64,000 bases of DNA, from contig NZ_QJOW01000001.1 of the NCBI RefSeq assembly GCF_009184545.1, forward strand, positions 124,001-188,000, read 5' to 3'. Origin of the DNA: Halosegnis rubeus. GTDB lineage: Archaea; Halobacteriota; Halobacteria; Halobacteriales; Haloarculaceae. Both the position numbers and the translations under genes were made by a program. Position 1 is the first letter of the stretch. Each line of letters opens with the position of its first letter. Shown one piece after another: positions 39,505 through 48,660 of the stretch. A model generated the notes under the pieces. It was not told where the DNA came from, ran no database searches, and saw nothing but the letters and a program-made list of their open reading frames with translations.

Positions 39505-42186
39505 TTAGTTGCCGCGGCGGAGCGCGATGAGCGCTGCGCCAGCGAGGGCAACAATCGCGACTGCGCCACCGAAGCCAGGCTGGCTTCCGGAGGTCTCAGT
39601 CTCGGTTGGACCGCCCTCGGTCGGCGTGTCCGTCGCGGGCTCCGGCGTCGGCGTGTCCGTTGCCGGCTCCGGCGTCGGAGTCGGCGTGTCCGTTGCCGGC
39701 TCCGGCGTCGGCGTGTCCGTTGCCGGCTCCGGCGTCGGCGTGGCCGCTGCCTCGCCAACCGTGCCGTCGATAGTGACAGTCTCAGCGAAGGACTGGCTCG
39801 TGGAAGCCGTCACGGTGAACGTCGTGTCCGAGGCCACGTCCGAGAAGTCGAACGTACCGGAGAACGTTCCATCAGCACCAACGGTGACACCGTTGGCGGT
39901 CTTCAGGAACGGGTTGCTACCCGACGCGCGTGCGCGGATGTTGATCTCCGTGCCCGGTGCGACGTTCGTCGTACCGGTGATTTCCTGACCGGATGCGGCT
40001 TCGACAGTGATGTCGTCGCCACCGTTCAGTTCTGCCGTGCGCTCCTCCACGCTGAAGGAAGCGGTCACGAGTTCGTCCTCGTCACCGGAGACAAGCGCGC
40101 TCTGTGCGAGCACACCGAACTCAACGTCGAAGGTCTGACCGAGGAGGTCAGCCGGTTCGACATCGCCAGCACCCAGTTCCGTGCCGCCACGGGTGAGGGC
40201 TGGGTCTGCCGGGTCAGAGTCATCGAACAGGTTCGTCGTGTCCACTGCAACGAACACGGTGTTGTTCGCGTCGTCTGCAACAACGTTCAGGCCCCCGTTC
40301 TCGTCAAGTTCGCTGAAGTCGACCGTCAGCGGCTCACTGTTCGGGAAGTTCCCTGCCTGCGTTGCAGAGAGCGTGAGCGGGTCACTTGCGTCGCCGTTAG
40401 CCAGCTCGAGAAGAGCTGCTTCGGCATCAGAGTTGTTGGCGTCCATCTCATCAACGAGGGCACCGTAGATGCCGGAGACCTCGATCTGGTGGACAAGCTC
40501 GTCCTGGAATGCGATGGTGGAGTCCTGCGTGATTGCGCCCGCTTCGAGCGCATCGTAGACTGCTTCTTGATCAGCGTCCGTCGGCAGGTCGGCTGCCGTC
40601 CAGAGCTGCATCGAGTCGGTCGAGCGTTCGGTCACCACGAAGGTGCCGACGCCGACGTCATCACCAGCCGAGTCCTGCAGGACGATTTCGTAGTCTGCGG
40701 TTGCGAGCGGGCCGTCAGGCATGATGCCCGGACCATCTTTGGTCGCAGATGCTGTAACCGAATCGTCAGTGTCTGCAGGAGTGAATGCTGCACTGCCTTC
40801 GTCCGCACGGAACGTGTTGAGGTTGACCGTGACTGTACCGTCGGCGTCACCGCCGTTGCCACCGTCTTCCAGCTCAATTTGTGCTTCGTAATTGACGCTA
40901 TCACCGCCAAGGATAATCGTCGCCTCGTCGGTGTTCTCGAGGTTCACAGTGATCTGACCGACGTCACCGCGCTCCTCGGACACGATACCCTCTTCGAGGG
41001 AAACCTGACCCTCTGCGGGGTCGCTGACCGTGAACGTTGCAGAGTCAGCTGCGGTCGTGTCTTCGACACTGAAGTCGAGGGTAAACTCGCCGTTCTTGGC
41101 GTCAGATGGGAACGTTGCCGTAATCGTGTCGCCCTGACCCGAGCTGACACGGACACCGCTCTCATCGGACTCGTAGTCCGTGGCATCGGTGATGACCGAT
41201 GCGAGTTCAGCGTCAGTGTAGTCGGACGAGTCGACAATGATGTTGTATGAACCACCACGGTTCGAGTCAACATCGAAGTCGACCGAGGAACCGTCGCTCG
41301 TGACCGTGTCACTGGACGGGTCAATCGTCAGGCTCTGTTCTGCAATCTCGACACCAGCAACGCCGTCGTCAGAGTTAGTACCTGTCTCGACACCGTTGGA
41401 GCCGAAGAGGAGGAAATCCGAACTGTCCGGGTCCGAGAACACGTAGGTACCCTGCTGGAGGGTACTTGAATCGATGATAGCCTCGCCGTTACCGTCAAGG
41501 GTAACCTCGCGAACGAGGGTCGTCGTCGTGTCGCCCGTGACGCGTCGCAGCGCGAGCGTCTGGTCAGCGTTGGAGTTATCCTTCACGAACATCGTCTGGC
41601 CCTGCCAGCGGATGGAAGCGCTGTCGAAGGTCGTGTCAGCGTCGCCCGAAGAGACGGGCGACGTGGAAGTGCTGATTGTGTAGCTGCCGGTTACTGCATT
41701 CGTTGAGCTCTGTGGGTTCTGGACGAAGGATACATCGTAGGTCTCTACATCAGATGGGTTCGTCACATCATTGAACTTCAGCACAATCGTGTCACCAGCG
41801 TTCAGTGCGGAGCTTCCACCAGCCGTAAGGGTCAGCGTTTGACCGTTGTTGCTGCTGGAAACGCCGGAAACGTCATTGACAGTGGTACCACCCACAGTGA
41901 ACGTTTCGATGTCGCTAGTTCCGACGTCAGCGACGGAGCCATCAAAGTTGCCGTCTGCGCTGAAGTCTACTTCAAATCCATTGAGCGAGCCGGCCTCGTT
42001 GGGGCCGACATCAAGCGATACCTCGTATGTGCCAGTGGCACCTGCCTCTGTGTTAACGGATACAGAAGCGGAGCCGTTGGCGGCCGCAGCAGCGGACCCG
42101 GCAAACGCGATGGAGCCTCCGAAGACGGAGACGACCATCAGCGCCGTCAGGATCAGGCTGCGAACCTTTGTGTTTGTGTCTGTCAT
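39505..42186 (-). CDS. S-layer-type surface glycoprotein with PGF-CTERM anchor
   Basis: An 893-residue exported protein. MTDTNTKVRSLILTALMVVS followed by VFGGSIAFAGSAAAA is the signal peptide of haloarchaeal cell-surface glycoproteins. The mature part is a long row of Asp/Thr/Ser-rich beta domains with several N-x-S/T sites (for example NNTVF, ANNSD), matching BGTF-type S-layer proteins. The Thr/Pro linker (repeats of TPEPATD) and the C-terminal SQPGFGGAVAIVALAGAALI plus ALRRGN form a PGF-CTERM signal for archaeosortase A. The start at 42186 fits the signal peptide; 20 upstream codons do not. It sits among accessory genes. Confidence 0.9.
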   Translation of the reverse strand: MTDTNTKVRSLILTALMVVSVFGGSIAFAGSAAAAANGSASVSVNTEAGATGTYEVSLDVGPNEAGSLNGFEVDFSADGNFDGSVADVGTSDIETFTVGGTTVNDVSGVSSSNNGQTLTLTAGGSSALNAGDTIVLKFNDVTNPSDVETYDVSFVQNPQSSTNAVTGSYTISTSTSPVSSGDADTTFDSASIRWQGQTMFVKDNSNADQTLALRRVTGDTTTTLVREVTLDGNGEAIIDSSTLQQGTYVFSDPDSSDFLLFGSNGVETGTNSDDGVAGVEIAEQSLTIDPSSDTVTSDGSSVDFDVDSNRGGSYNIIVDSSDYTDAELASVITDATDYESDESGVRVSSGQGDTITATFPSDAKNGEFTLDFSVEDTTAADSATFTVSDPAEGQVSLEEGIVSEERGDVGQITVNLENTDEATIILGGDSVNYEAQIELEDGGNGGDADGTVTVNLNTFRADEGSAAFTPADTDDSVTASATKDGPGIMPDGPLATADYEIVLQDSAGDDVGVGTFVVTERSTDSMQLWTAADLPTDADQEAVYDALEAGAITQDSTIAFQDELVHQIEVSGIYGALVDEMDANNSDAEAALLELANGDASDPLTLSATQAGNFPNSEPLTVDFSELDENGGLNVVADDANNTVFVAVDTTNLFDDSDPADPALTRGGTELGAGDVEPADLLGQTFDVEFGVLAQSALVSGDEDELVTASFSVEERTAELNGGDDITVEAASGQEITGTTNVAPGTEINIRARASGSNPFLKTANGVTVGADGTFSGTFDFSDVASDTTFTVTASTSQSFAETVTIDGTVGEAAATPTPEPATDTPTPEPATDTPTPTPEPATDTPTPEPATDTPTEGGPTETETSGSQPGFGGAVAIVALAGAALIALRRGN
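39610..39745 (-). repeat. tandem coding repeats of the TPEPATD linker
   Basis: Near-identical units of 24-30 bp (GTGTCCGTTGCCGGCTCCGG and similar on the plus strand) repeat four times and encode the Thr/Pro/Glu linker before the membrane segment of the S-layer-type protein. Unit number is expected to vary between strains. Confidence 0.7.
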
Positions 42187-42284
42187 TGTTGTTGTATTCC
42201 AATCGGCGGAGACTGAATCGGCGAGCCGCGGTTCGTCGCTCGCCACACAGCGTCCACCATGGGTAGGGGTACGAGGAGATGGGT

Positions 42285-42302
42285 ACGTATTAGATAAATA
42301 CC
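42285..42302 (-). promoter_or_regulatory. promoter of the surface glycoprotein gene
   Basis: On the minus strand TATTTATCTAATACG (about 42,286-42,300) is the strongest TATA-like element upstream of the ATG at 42186. It implies a 5' leader of about 75-85 bases. This is longer than for most haloarchaeal genes. Confidence 0.45.
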
Positions 42303-43297
42303 TTGTGTTGACACGAGTTCACATGGATTGGGCTATGCGGGCCTGTTGTTCGGGAATTCTCCACATGCTCTGATTCGGTCGTCTGTCTCGAACTCGGTGT
42401 TTGATCTGGTTGCAATGCGACTCGCCTGGGTTCTTTCGTGGCACACATGTGTCGGCATAGGCCATCCATCGCGCACACGCACGTTGTCCAGTTTGCGCGT
42501 GAGGACTGATTCTTGTTGATTAATCCTTCCAAACCGTGATATCGACACTCCGTAGCTTGGAAGCTCGAAGCTGCGACCGGATTGGACAGCAACATGCGTT
42601 CTAGCCAGCGGGCTGGTCTCTTGCCGGCACCAGTCGTAGCGGAATCATCTGAGTGTGCAACGATGCATGGCGTTCCCGATGCGGAGAATAGGGGCGCTTA
42701 CGCTTGGAATCCACATTCTCCCACGCGCGAACGCGCGTAGAGGTGGAGGAAGGTGAGTTACGAAGAGATTTGGCTTAGAACGTCCCTATGCATACTCGAC
42801 CTGAGATGCTGTCCGCAACCCACTGTATCGTGGTAATGTGGGCCAACGGTGGTGATCGCTGCGAGCGGCTACGGTCATGTTTATCCCCCTGTTGAGTAAA
42901 TGAATTCAGTCTCGTCACCTCACAGTAGACGAGTCGATTTGCGATGATTGTGCGACGGGCCTGATCTCTCGGCTTCTCGTCACGATTCAGGATGGCTGTG
43001 GGGCTGTATGTGGGCCTCACTTGTCCTGCGCTGACCGGTAGGAGATGGTGGTCTGAAAATCGAGGGTGTCCACGGTAGTATGAACATGGCGGTGCATGCG
43101 TCTCGGGCGTGCTTTGGCAGTAGTGGGTCACCTACGCTGTCGGTATCGCCAGCCACGCCTCTCGTCGTACTGCCGGCGATGGTGGATGTACGTAGACGAC
43201 ACGGCTTCCCGACCGTACCCCTTGGCATCCGACCGCTTATGCCTCCAGCGTACACATACACACTCGTAGTTCCGCTGGAACCAAGACAAAAATTCCG
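42303..43297. other. about 1 kb without a supported gene, upstream of Orc1/Cdc6
   Basis: Short frames on both strands lack family resemblance and haloarchaeal acidic bias. A structured spot at 42711-42748 contains the perfect palindrome ACGCGCGAACGCGCGT (42723-42738) inside outer arms CCAC/GTGG. Position next to an Orc1/Cdc6 gene makes a replication origin possible, but I could not recognise repeated origin-box sequences. Confidence 0.4.
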
Positions 43298-44515
43298 ATG
43301 ACCGACTACGACGACCTCTTTGCGGAGACTGCTCCTGACGAGAGTGTTTTCGCGGATAAGCAGGCGTTAGACCCGTTGCAACCGCCCGATACAATCCGTG
43401 GCCGCGACGAGCACCAGCGCCAGATTGCGGGTATGCTCAACGGGGTGACCGAGGGGTATCTCCCGCCGACGGTCACGATTCATGGCCCACCGGGTACCGG
43501 GAAGACGGTGACGACACGCCGAGTGTGTCAGGAGTTTGCGGCTCGCCACGACAGTGTGGCCGTTGAGTACGTGAATCTCAAGGAGTGTCGGTCGATTTTC
43601 AGTGCCGCTCGTGAGATTAATCTTGAGTTGACGGGTGAGTCTGTCGGCGCGTACGAAGGCGTGGATGGAGCCTTCACCGGAATCTGGGAGGCGTTGGCTG
43701 ACTATCCAGCGTGGACCGTTCTGATTCTGGACGAGATCGACCAGATCAAACAGGATGCGAACTACGACCCCTCTGATTTCCTCTATCGGTTGTTGCGTGG
43801 TGAAGGGAAGTTGAAACGCGATATTCAGTTGTCGGCCTGGCTTATCAGTAATGAGTTAGTGGAGGTTGATCTGCGGCTGGACAGTCGTGTTGAGAGTGCA
43901 ATGAGTGATGAAGCGGTGTTCTTCGGGCCGTATGGGCACACTGAGCTCTTGACGATTTTGAGCCCGCGGCTTGAGCGAGCGTTCGTTGAGGGCGCGTGTC
44001 CCGAAGATGTCGTCAAGAACGGTGTCAGCAGAGCGGCACACCACTGGGGAGATATCCGCAAGACACTGACCCTGTTTCGCCATGCTGGCGAGTTGGCCAA
44101 CGAACGGGGGCTTGACGCAGTGACGATCGAATGTCTTACCGAGAGTATGGAGGCCACCGAGAAAGACACTACGAGCGAGAAGTTACTCAGCCTCCCCACA
44201 CAGCACTTCTTAGTCCTGCTCGCCGCTGCGAGTCTCCGAGATCAGCGAACAGGAGAACTCGTCCAGCCAGTGACGAGTGGCCAGCTTCATGATACCTATA
44301 CACAAATTGCCTCCACTGATACGCAAGTCGGCGAGCGTGCACGTCGGGAGATTCTGACTGACTTGGAGACGATGGGGCTCATCAACACCTGGATAGACTC
44401 TCGGGGTAGTGAGGGGCGAGTCAAACAGATTGAAACAACGTTTGACCCCGAATGGGTTTCAGACGTGCGCGAGCAATTCATTGAGGAAACACCTGGACTA
44501 AGCACAGAGCCCTGA
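43298..44515 (+). CDS. Orc1/Cdc6 family replication initiator
   Basis: A 405-residue AAA+ ATPase. Walker A is HGPPGTGKTVTTRR, Walker B is WTVLILDEIDQIKQD, and sensor 2 lies in the HHWGDIRKTLTLFRHAGELA region. A C-terminal winged helix follows (TDLETMGLINTWIDSRGSEG). Such proteins bind origin boxes and load the MCM helicase. Haloarchaea carry many copies, several tied to plasmids and integrated elements; this one is in an accessory island with no second replication gene. It converges with a small wHTH gene. Confidence 0.88.
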   Translation: MTDYDDLFAETAPDESVFADKQALDPLQPPDTIRGRDEHQRQIAGMLNGVTEGYLPPTVTIHGPPGTGKTVTTRRVCQEFAARHDSVAVEYVNLKECRSIFSAAREINLELTGESVGAYEGVDGAFTGIWEALADYPAWTVLILDEIDQIKQDANYDPSDFLYRLLRGEGKLKRDIQLSAWLISNELVEVDLRLDSRVESAMSDEAVFFGPYGHTELLTILSPRLERAFVEGACPEDVVKNGVSRAAHHWGDIRKTLTLFRHAGELANERGLDAVTIECLTESMEATEKDTTSEKLLSLPTQHFLVLLAAASLRDQRTGELVQPVTSGQLHDTYTQIASTDTQVGERARREILTDLETMGLINTWIDSRGSEGRVKQIETTFDPEWVSDVREQFIEETPGLSTEP

Positions 44516-44533
44516 CTGATGCGATGAGGGCCG

Positions 44534-44773
44534 TTATGCTGGTGAGTCCGTCTGGTCGCGGGGATCCTCAGCGAGTTCGTAAAGACCAGTGTGGACCTTT
44601 TGAACGATTCCAGCCATGACGAGATCGCGCAACCGCTGTGAGACTAACTGTCGGCTTTCCCCGGTCTGTTCCGCAAGGTAACTGGGGGTGCAGCGGCCGT
44701 CACGTAACTCCTCGATAATCGACCAGTGGAGATCGTCCAAATCTTCGGCGTCTGCCATCTTTGCTAATGTCAT
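44534..44773 (-). CDS. small winged-helix DNA-binding protein
   Basis: A 79-residue protein, MTLAKMADAEDLDDLHWSII, then a winged-helix domain (CTPSYLAEQTGESRQLVSQR, LRDLVMAGIVQKVHTGLYEL). It is typical of small regulators on haloarchaeal plasmids and proviruses. A second ATG five codons in (44758) is an alternative start. It is convergent with orc1/cdc6 and divergent from the operon at 44950, so it may regulate the latter. Confidence 0.75.
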   Translation of the reverse strand: MTLAKMADAEDLDDLHWSIIEELRDGRCTPSYLAEQTGESRQLVSQRLRDLVMAGIVQKVHTGLYELAEDPRDQTDSPA

Positions 44774-44949
44774 GTGTCTACTGGCGTTATATTTGTCCTC
44801 TTTTATATTGGCCTTTTCGACCGCATCTCAATACAGATTTACAACGTAAAAGCTATTAGAAACGAGTGCATAGCTGTGTTTGAGAAGCGTGCGGCCAGAA
44901 GTGGCCAGGTGGTGGTGCACCCGACCGCGCTTCTCGGGAATGAGAAGCA
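44774..44949. promoter_or_regulatory. AT-rich divergent promoter region
   Basis: A 176-bp region between the small wHTH gene and the three-gene operon at 44950. The first half is AT-rich (TTATATTTGTCCTCTTTTATA at about 44,788-44,808) and can hold promoters for both sides. The stretch GTAAAAGCTATTAG near 44,846 is another candidate. Confidence 0.35.
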
Positions 44950-45096
44950 ATGGTAACTACGAACGTACTGCCTGAAAAGGCTACTGAGCAGAAGAACTGT
45001 GAGAATGACTGGTGTGACGGCCCGACTGGTGACACGCTGCCGTGCTTCGCGTGTTTCGATTCGGACCAGACGTACAATGTGGGGGCGAGTAAATGA
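44950..45096 (+). CDS. small Cys-rich protein (48 aa), first gene of a three-gene operon
   Basis: ATG at 44950 to TGA at 45096. It starts MVTTNVLPEKATEQKN, then CENDWC and, after GPTGDTLP, CFAC: four cysteines in C-x4-C ... C-x2-C spacing that would suit a zinc site. The stop overlaps the next start as ATGA, and that gene also overlaps its follower, so this short frame is well supported by context. Function unknown; small zinc proteins of this sort are common in haloarchaeal proviruses and plasmids. Confidence 0.55.
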   Translation: MVTTNVLPEKATEQKNCENDWCDGPTGDTLPCFACFDSDQTYNVGASK

Positions 45097-45497
45097 CCGA
45101 CGAACTGGTACGGGATCGCGAGCGACCCGGCGACAATCAAGCTCAACCATCGACGACGGTTCAGGCGGCACCACGCGAACTCTTGAGAGGAGCGTCAGTG
45201 GGGATCTCGCGTACCCGTGTCGTCTGTCTCGGCTGTGGTGCTAATCTGGGTGAGGGACGGGCTGTGACGGTGTACGGCTATCGTGGGGCCGACAGTGAGA
45301 CGTGGAATCTGCGTCGGTGCTACTGTACAGACTGTGCGCCGACGGCAATCGGTGAGCCGACGCTCGGTGTGTCGGAACTATTGGTGCAGGCATGGCTCGG
45401 AAGCATTGCGCTGCCACGGACGCGAACCCATGAGCTGTGTCTCACGGAAGTCGAGGTTGTTGACGCCAGTCCACCGACGGCGGGGAGCGACCCATGA
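45093..45497 (+). CDS. zinc-ribbon protein, plasmid/virus-like, unknown function
   Basis: A 134-residue protein. The first 30 residues are polar and probably disordered. A zinc ribbon follows, with CLGCGANLGEGRAVTVYGY and RRCYCTDC, giving two CxxC pairs. The C-terminal 50 residues form an alpha/beta tail. It is the second gene of the operon, with ATGA overlaps on both sides. No function can be assigned beyond likely nucleic-acid or protein binding. Confidence 0.65.
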   Translation: MTDELVRDRERPGDNQAQPSTTVQAAPRELLRGASVGISRTRVVCLGCGANLGEGRAVTVYGYRGADSETWNLRRCYCTDCAPTAIGEPTLGVSELLVQAWLGSIALPRTRTHELCLTEVEVVDASPPTAGSDP

Positions 45498-46102
45498 CTG
45501 ACGAAGATGCGCTTCGTGAACGCGTCGATGCGTTGGAAGCCACCGTGGACGCGCTTGCACAGCGGCTTGACACGGCGATGAATCGCGATATTCCGCTGTT
45601 GAAAGGGACCGTTCGCGCGATAGTGGATGCTGATATTGATGAGATTGGGGAGTTGCCCGACGCAGGGCGCTCGTTCCACCGGACTGTTGTGACACAGACA
45701 GAGCGACTGGCGACGGTCGAAGAGCAAGTGGCGGCGTTCGGCGATGTGGATGCCACGAAGACGACGAAGGCGCAGAAGTTGGCGGCGATTTGTGCCTTTG
45801 CACAGAACAAACACAACAGTCAATCCTCGACGGTGGCGGTGACAGCAGCGGAGATTCGTGGCTGTGTCGGTGTCTCTCGACGGTACGCATACGAGCTCAT
45901 CGATGATGCGGCAGCAGAGCTTGCAGGTGCCCGTGTTCGGAACGCGACGAGCGGGGAGTCGAGTGGGGCATCGAAAAAGAAGGCGCTGCTGGTCGATTGT
46001 GAGCAGGTTCACGTGGAGACGGGTGGTGTGAACCAGTTCACCACAGGGGAAATCGGTCGAGAGGGGGAACGAGCGGAGGTGACGACGACAGGGCGGGAGT
46101 AA
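45494..46102 (+). CDS. coiled-coil plus helix-turn-helix protein, last gene of the operon
   Basis: A 202-residue protein. Residues 3-35 have a heptad pattern (LRERVDALEATVDALAQRLD) suggesting a coiled coil. Residues about 95-155 look like a helix-turn-helix region (VTAAEIRGCVGVSRRYAYEL). The tail is rich in Gly, Glu and Thr. The plan, dimerising coil plus DNA-binding domain, fits a plasmid partition or copy-control protein, but I do not recognise the family. Start overlaps the previous gene as ATGA. Confidence 0.65.
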   Translation: MTDEDALRERVDALEATVDALAQRLDTAMNRDIPLLKGTVRAIVDADIDEIGELPDAGRSFHRTVVTQTERLATVEEQVAAFGDVDATKTTKAQKLAAICAFAQNKHNSQSSTVAVTAAEIRGCVGVSRRYAYELIDDAAAELAGARVRNATSGESSGASKKKALLVDCEQVHVETGGVNQFTTGEIGREGERAEVTTTGRE

Positions 46103-46681
46103 TCAGAGTCGAGAAGTTTGGATTACGGGGATTGGGTGTGAACGCAAAGCTTGGTTACTAGCGGGTCTGTTTGGAACGACGCTCGGCGACGCTTCACACC
46201 GTCGGCTGTCGTAACCACTCGCACAAATTTCGTGTGGTGAGCTAGCTCACAGATGGGTTGGCTCCCAGTATGTGCTGCAGCGCTGGTTAGCTAATTCGAT
46301 TCGACCCGAGTAATCATGTGATCAGTCTGCCACAGGTACGGTTCGGCTAAAGGACTGTCACAGTTATCGACGCTTCACATGCAACGGTGGGGTGTCTGTG
46401 TCGTCTCGCTGCGAGCGCTTCTATCACGCCAGCTGTACTACCGGCGTGCGTTCTATCGCAGGGCGTATAGTCCGAGAACGCAGTTTGGAGGGTTGTCATC
46501 GACTCGGTTGGGCATCTCACACGCTGTCATTTCGCTCTAGGTTTTGCTCCTATCGCGTTCCCGTCAGAGATCTATCGATATCGTAGCACAAAATGTTGCC
46601 ACTCGTCTTCAACCTGTCTAGAGTTGTAAATACGGTCAGCGGACGCCACAGTTAAGCCGTTGGTTGAATTGAAATTATACA
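46103..46681. other. 579-bp stretch without a supported gene
   Basis: Lies between the accessory operon and the first polysaccharide gene. Short frames show no acidic bias or family motif. Near the right end AAATTATAC (46,672-46,680) is directly in front of the sugar-transferase ATG, too close to be its TATA box; GTTAAGCC at about 46,651 is better spaced. It probably marks the island boundary. Confidence 0.4.
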
Positions 46682-48103
46682 ATGAATGGGGGGTGGCGAT
46701 ACCGACTCCTGAGTGTCGTCGGTGTCGCTGCACTAACCGTCGGTGCTGTCGGCGTTGCAAATCTTGAGCCAGTTCAACAGGTGTTCTCGCTCTTGCCAGT
46801 TGTTGGACCGCTCCCTTTTGACAGTGCAGTAGGCGTGGAGTTCGCTTGGGAGGCAGCAATTGCAACTGTTGTCGTGCTTGGAGCGGTATTTTCCCTGTAC
46901 AAGCCGCGGCCACGTCGGATTCTCGATACGTGGTTTTACGCGCTCAAGCGGGTGGTAGTTGCCCTGCTTGCAATGGCGGCAATTGGCTATGCCGACGCGA
47001 CGTATGCACTGCCCCGCGCGACGCTCATCGTGACTGGCCTGTTGCTCGTCGTTACACTGCCGGTGTGGTTCGTGGTGATTCGCCGCCGCCCCCGTACCGA
47101 CGGTGAGCGGACGATCATTATCGGCGATGATCCTACGAAAATCGCTGACGTGCTGACAGCGATTGACGGGCCCGTGCTTGGGTACGTTTCGCCCCCATCA
47201 TCGTACGATGACTCTTGGCCCGTGTCACTGACGTCGCAACTAACTGATGGTGGCGAGCCAATTGGGACGGATGACCTGCCGAATCTCGGTGGACTCTCAC
47301 GGCTTGATGATGTGCTCGTCGAGTACGACGTTGGAACCGCCGTCCTTGCGTTTGCACGCCCAGACCGCGCGGAGTTCTTTGGAGCGCTTGATACGTGTTA
47401 CGAGCACGGCGTGGCCGCGAAGGTACACCGAACACACGCAGATGTGGTGTTGACCCGTGGCCCGATGGATGGTGCCTTGGTCGACATTGATCTTGAGCCG
47501 TGGGACTGGCTTGATCACGTCACGAAGCGACTCTTTGATGTGGTTTTCGCGGGGACCGCGTTACTCGTGTTGAGTCCGCTCATTGCTGCTATCGCTGTTG
47601 CGATTAAACTCGACAGCGCTGGGCCTGTGCTGTATCGCCAGACCCGGACTGCTGCCTTTGGTGATACGTTTACGATTGCGAAGTTTCGGAGTATGTATCC
47701 AGAAAGTGAAGACGCTGCGCCAGTGGACGACGACGAGAACGACCGCATTACGCGGGTGGGACGGGTGCTCCGGCGGACACATCTTGATGAGATTCCCCAG
47801 TTGTGGCCGATTCTCCGTGGTGAGATGAGTGTTGTTGGGCCGCGAGCAGCATGGACAACCGAAGAAGAACTCTTGGAAGCTGAGACGGACCAGTGGCGGC
47901 GTCGGTGGTTTGTCAAGCCAGGGTTGACTGGGTTAGCGCAGGTTAATGATGCAAGTAGCACTAATCCCGAGGCAAAACTCCGCTACGATACTGAGTACAT
48001 TCGATGTCAATCACTCTGGTTTGATCTGAAGATTGTCATTCGGCAGCTGTGGATGGTTGCAACCGATATTGCTTCTGCGGTTGCTCAGCGTGTGAACAAC
48101 TAA
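46682..48103 (+). CDS. polyprenyl-phosphate sugar-1-phosphate transferase (WcaJ/WbaP-like)
   Basis: A 473-residue membrane enzyme that transfers a sugar phosphate from a nucleotide sugar to a polyprenyl phosphate, starting repeat-unit synthesis. About four N-terminal helices (TVVVLGAVFSLYK; VVVALLAMAAIGYA) and a Rossmann-like middle region precede the catalytic bacterial sugar transferase domain from residue 275. That domain has KRLFDVVFAGTALLVLSPLI, the KFRSMYPESEDA strand, RRTHLDEIPQLWPILRGEMS then VVGPRA, and KPGLTGLAQVN. It heads the polysaccharide locus. The initiating sugar cannot be read. Confidence 0.9.
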   Translation: MNGGWRYRLLSVVGVAALTVGAVGVANLEPVQQVFSLLPVVGPLPFDSAVGVEFAWEAAIATVVVLGAVFSLYKPRPRRILDTWFYALKRVVVALLAMAAIGYADATYALPRATLIVTGLLLVVTLPVWFVVIRRRPRTDGERTIIIGDDPTKIADVLTAIDGPVLGYVSPPSSYDDSWPVSLTSQLTDGGEPIGTDDLPNLGGLSRLDDVLVEYDVGTAVLAFARPDRAEFFGALDTCYEHGVAAKVHRTHADVVLTRGPMDGALVDIDLEPWDWLDHVTKRLFDVVFAGTALLVLSPLIAAIAVAIKLDSAGPVLYRQTRTAAFGDTFTIAKFRSMYPESEDAAPVDDDENDRITRVGRVLRRTHLDEIPQLWPILRGEMSVVGPRAAWTTEEELLEAETDQWRRRWFVKPGLTGLAQVNDASSTNPEAKLRYDTEYIRCQSLWFDLKIVIRQLWMVATDIASAVAQRVNN

Positions 48104-48201
48104 CTGTGTAATTGCACTCACTGGCCAATGTGTGGTAGTAGTGGTTCTACAGTATAGTCACACTACAATAACCCATTTCGGATTCAACAGGCGCTGAGCT
48201 A

Positions 48202-48660
48202 CTACCCATCGATCATCTGTAGATATCGCTCCACATACCGATGCAATTCAGGATACGGTTCGGAGACGACACGCAGTCCGTCGTGTTGGTCGTCGCTCAC
48301 TGTTGGCTCGGATGTAGGCCTGACGACGAAGCCGTTTGCCACGTAGTGCTTGCTGTCGATGCCTGAGAGTTCGGAGGTGTCGTAGAAATGCTCGAAGACA
48401 CCGAGTGACTCGACAATCTCAACCGTACATCCCAACTCTTCGTCTGCAACGCGGTGGACGGCCTCGGTCAGTCGCTCGTTCTTCAGGACGGTTCCACCGG
48501 GGACGAACCACTCGCCTTTCGCCGGTTCGTTCTCGCGTTTGCCCAGCAGGATACCACCATCGTATCTGACCACGAGATCGACCGAGACGAGCGGGATGTT
48601 CTCGATGATAGTGCGCCACTCGGCGTCGGGAATCGGCTGGTCGTCGCTGGGGTCACTCAC
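48202..48660 (-). CDS. NUDIX hydrolase, GDP-mannose mannosyl hydrolase-like
   Basis: A 152-residue protein using a GTG start. The NUDIX region reads KGEWFVPGGTVLKNERLTEA then VHRVADEELGC, a shortened box like that of GDP-mannose mannosyl hydrolases, which lack the usual REVxEE helix, and it also has the GVFEHFYD segment typical of that group. It may remove or balance nucleotide sugars. Its start lies inside the last codons of rfbB (8-bp overlap), indicating translational coupling. Confidence 0.8.
   Translation of the reverse strand: MSDPSDDQPIPDAEWRTIIENIPLVSVDLVVRYDGGILLGKRENEPAKGEWFVPGGTVLKNERLTEAVHRVADEELGCTVEIVESLGVFEHFYDTSELSGIDSKHYVANGFVVRPTSEPTVSDDQHDGLRVVSEPYPELHRYVERYLQMIDG

Noticed and set aside
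42775-43131. 118-codon minus-strand frame upstream of orc1/cdc6
   Set aside because: Composition (His, Arg, Tyr and Pro rich) is unlike haloarchaeal proteins and no motif is visible.
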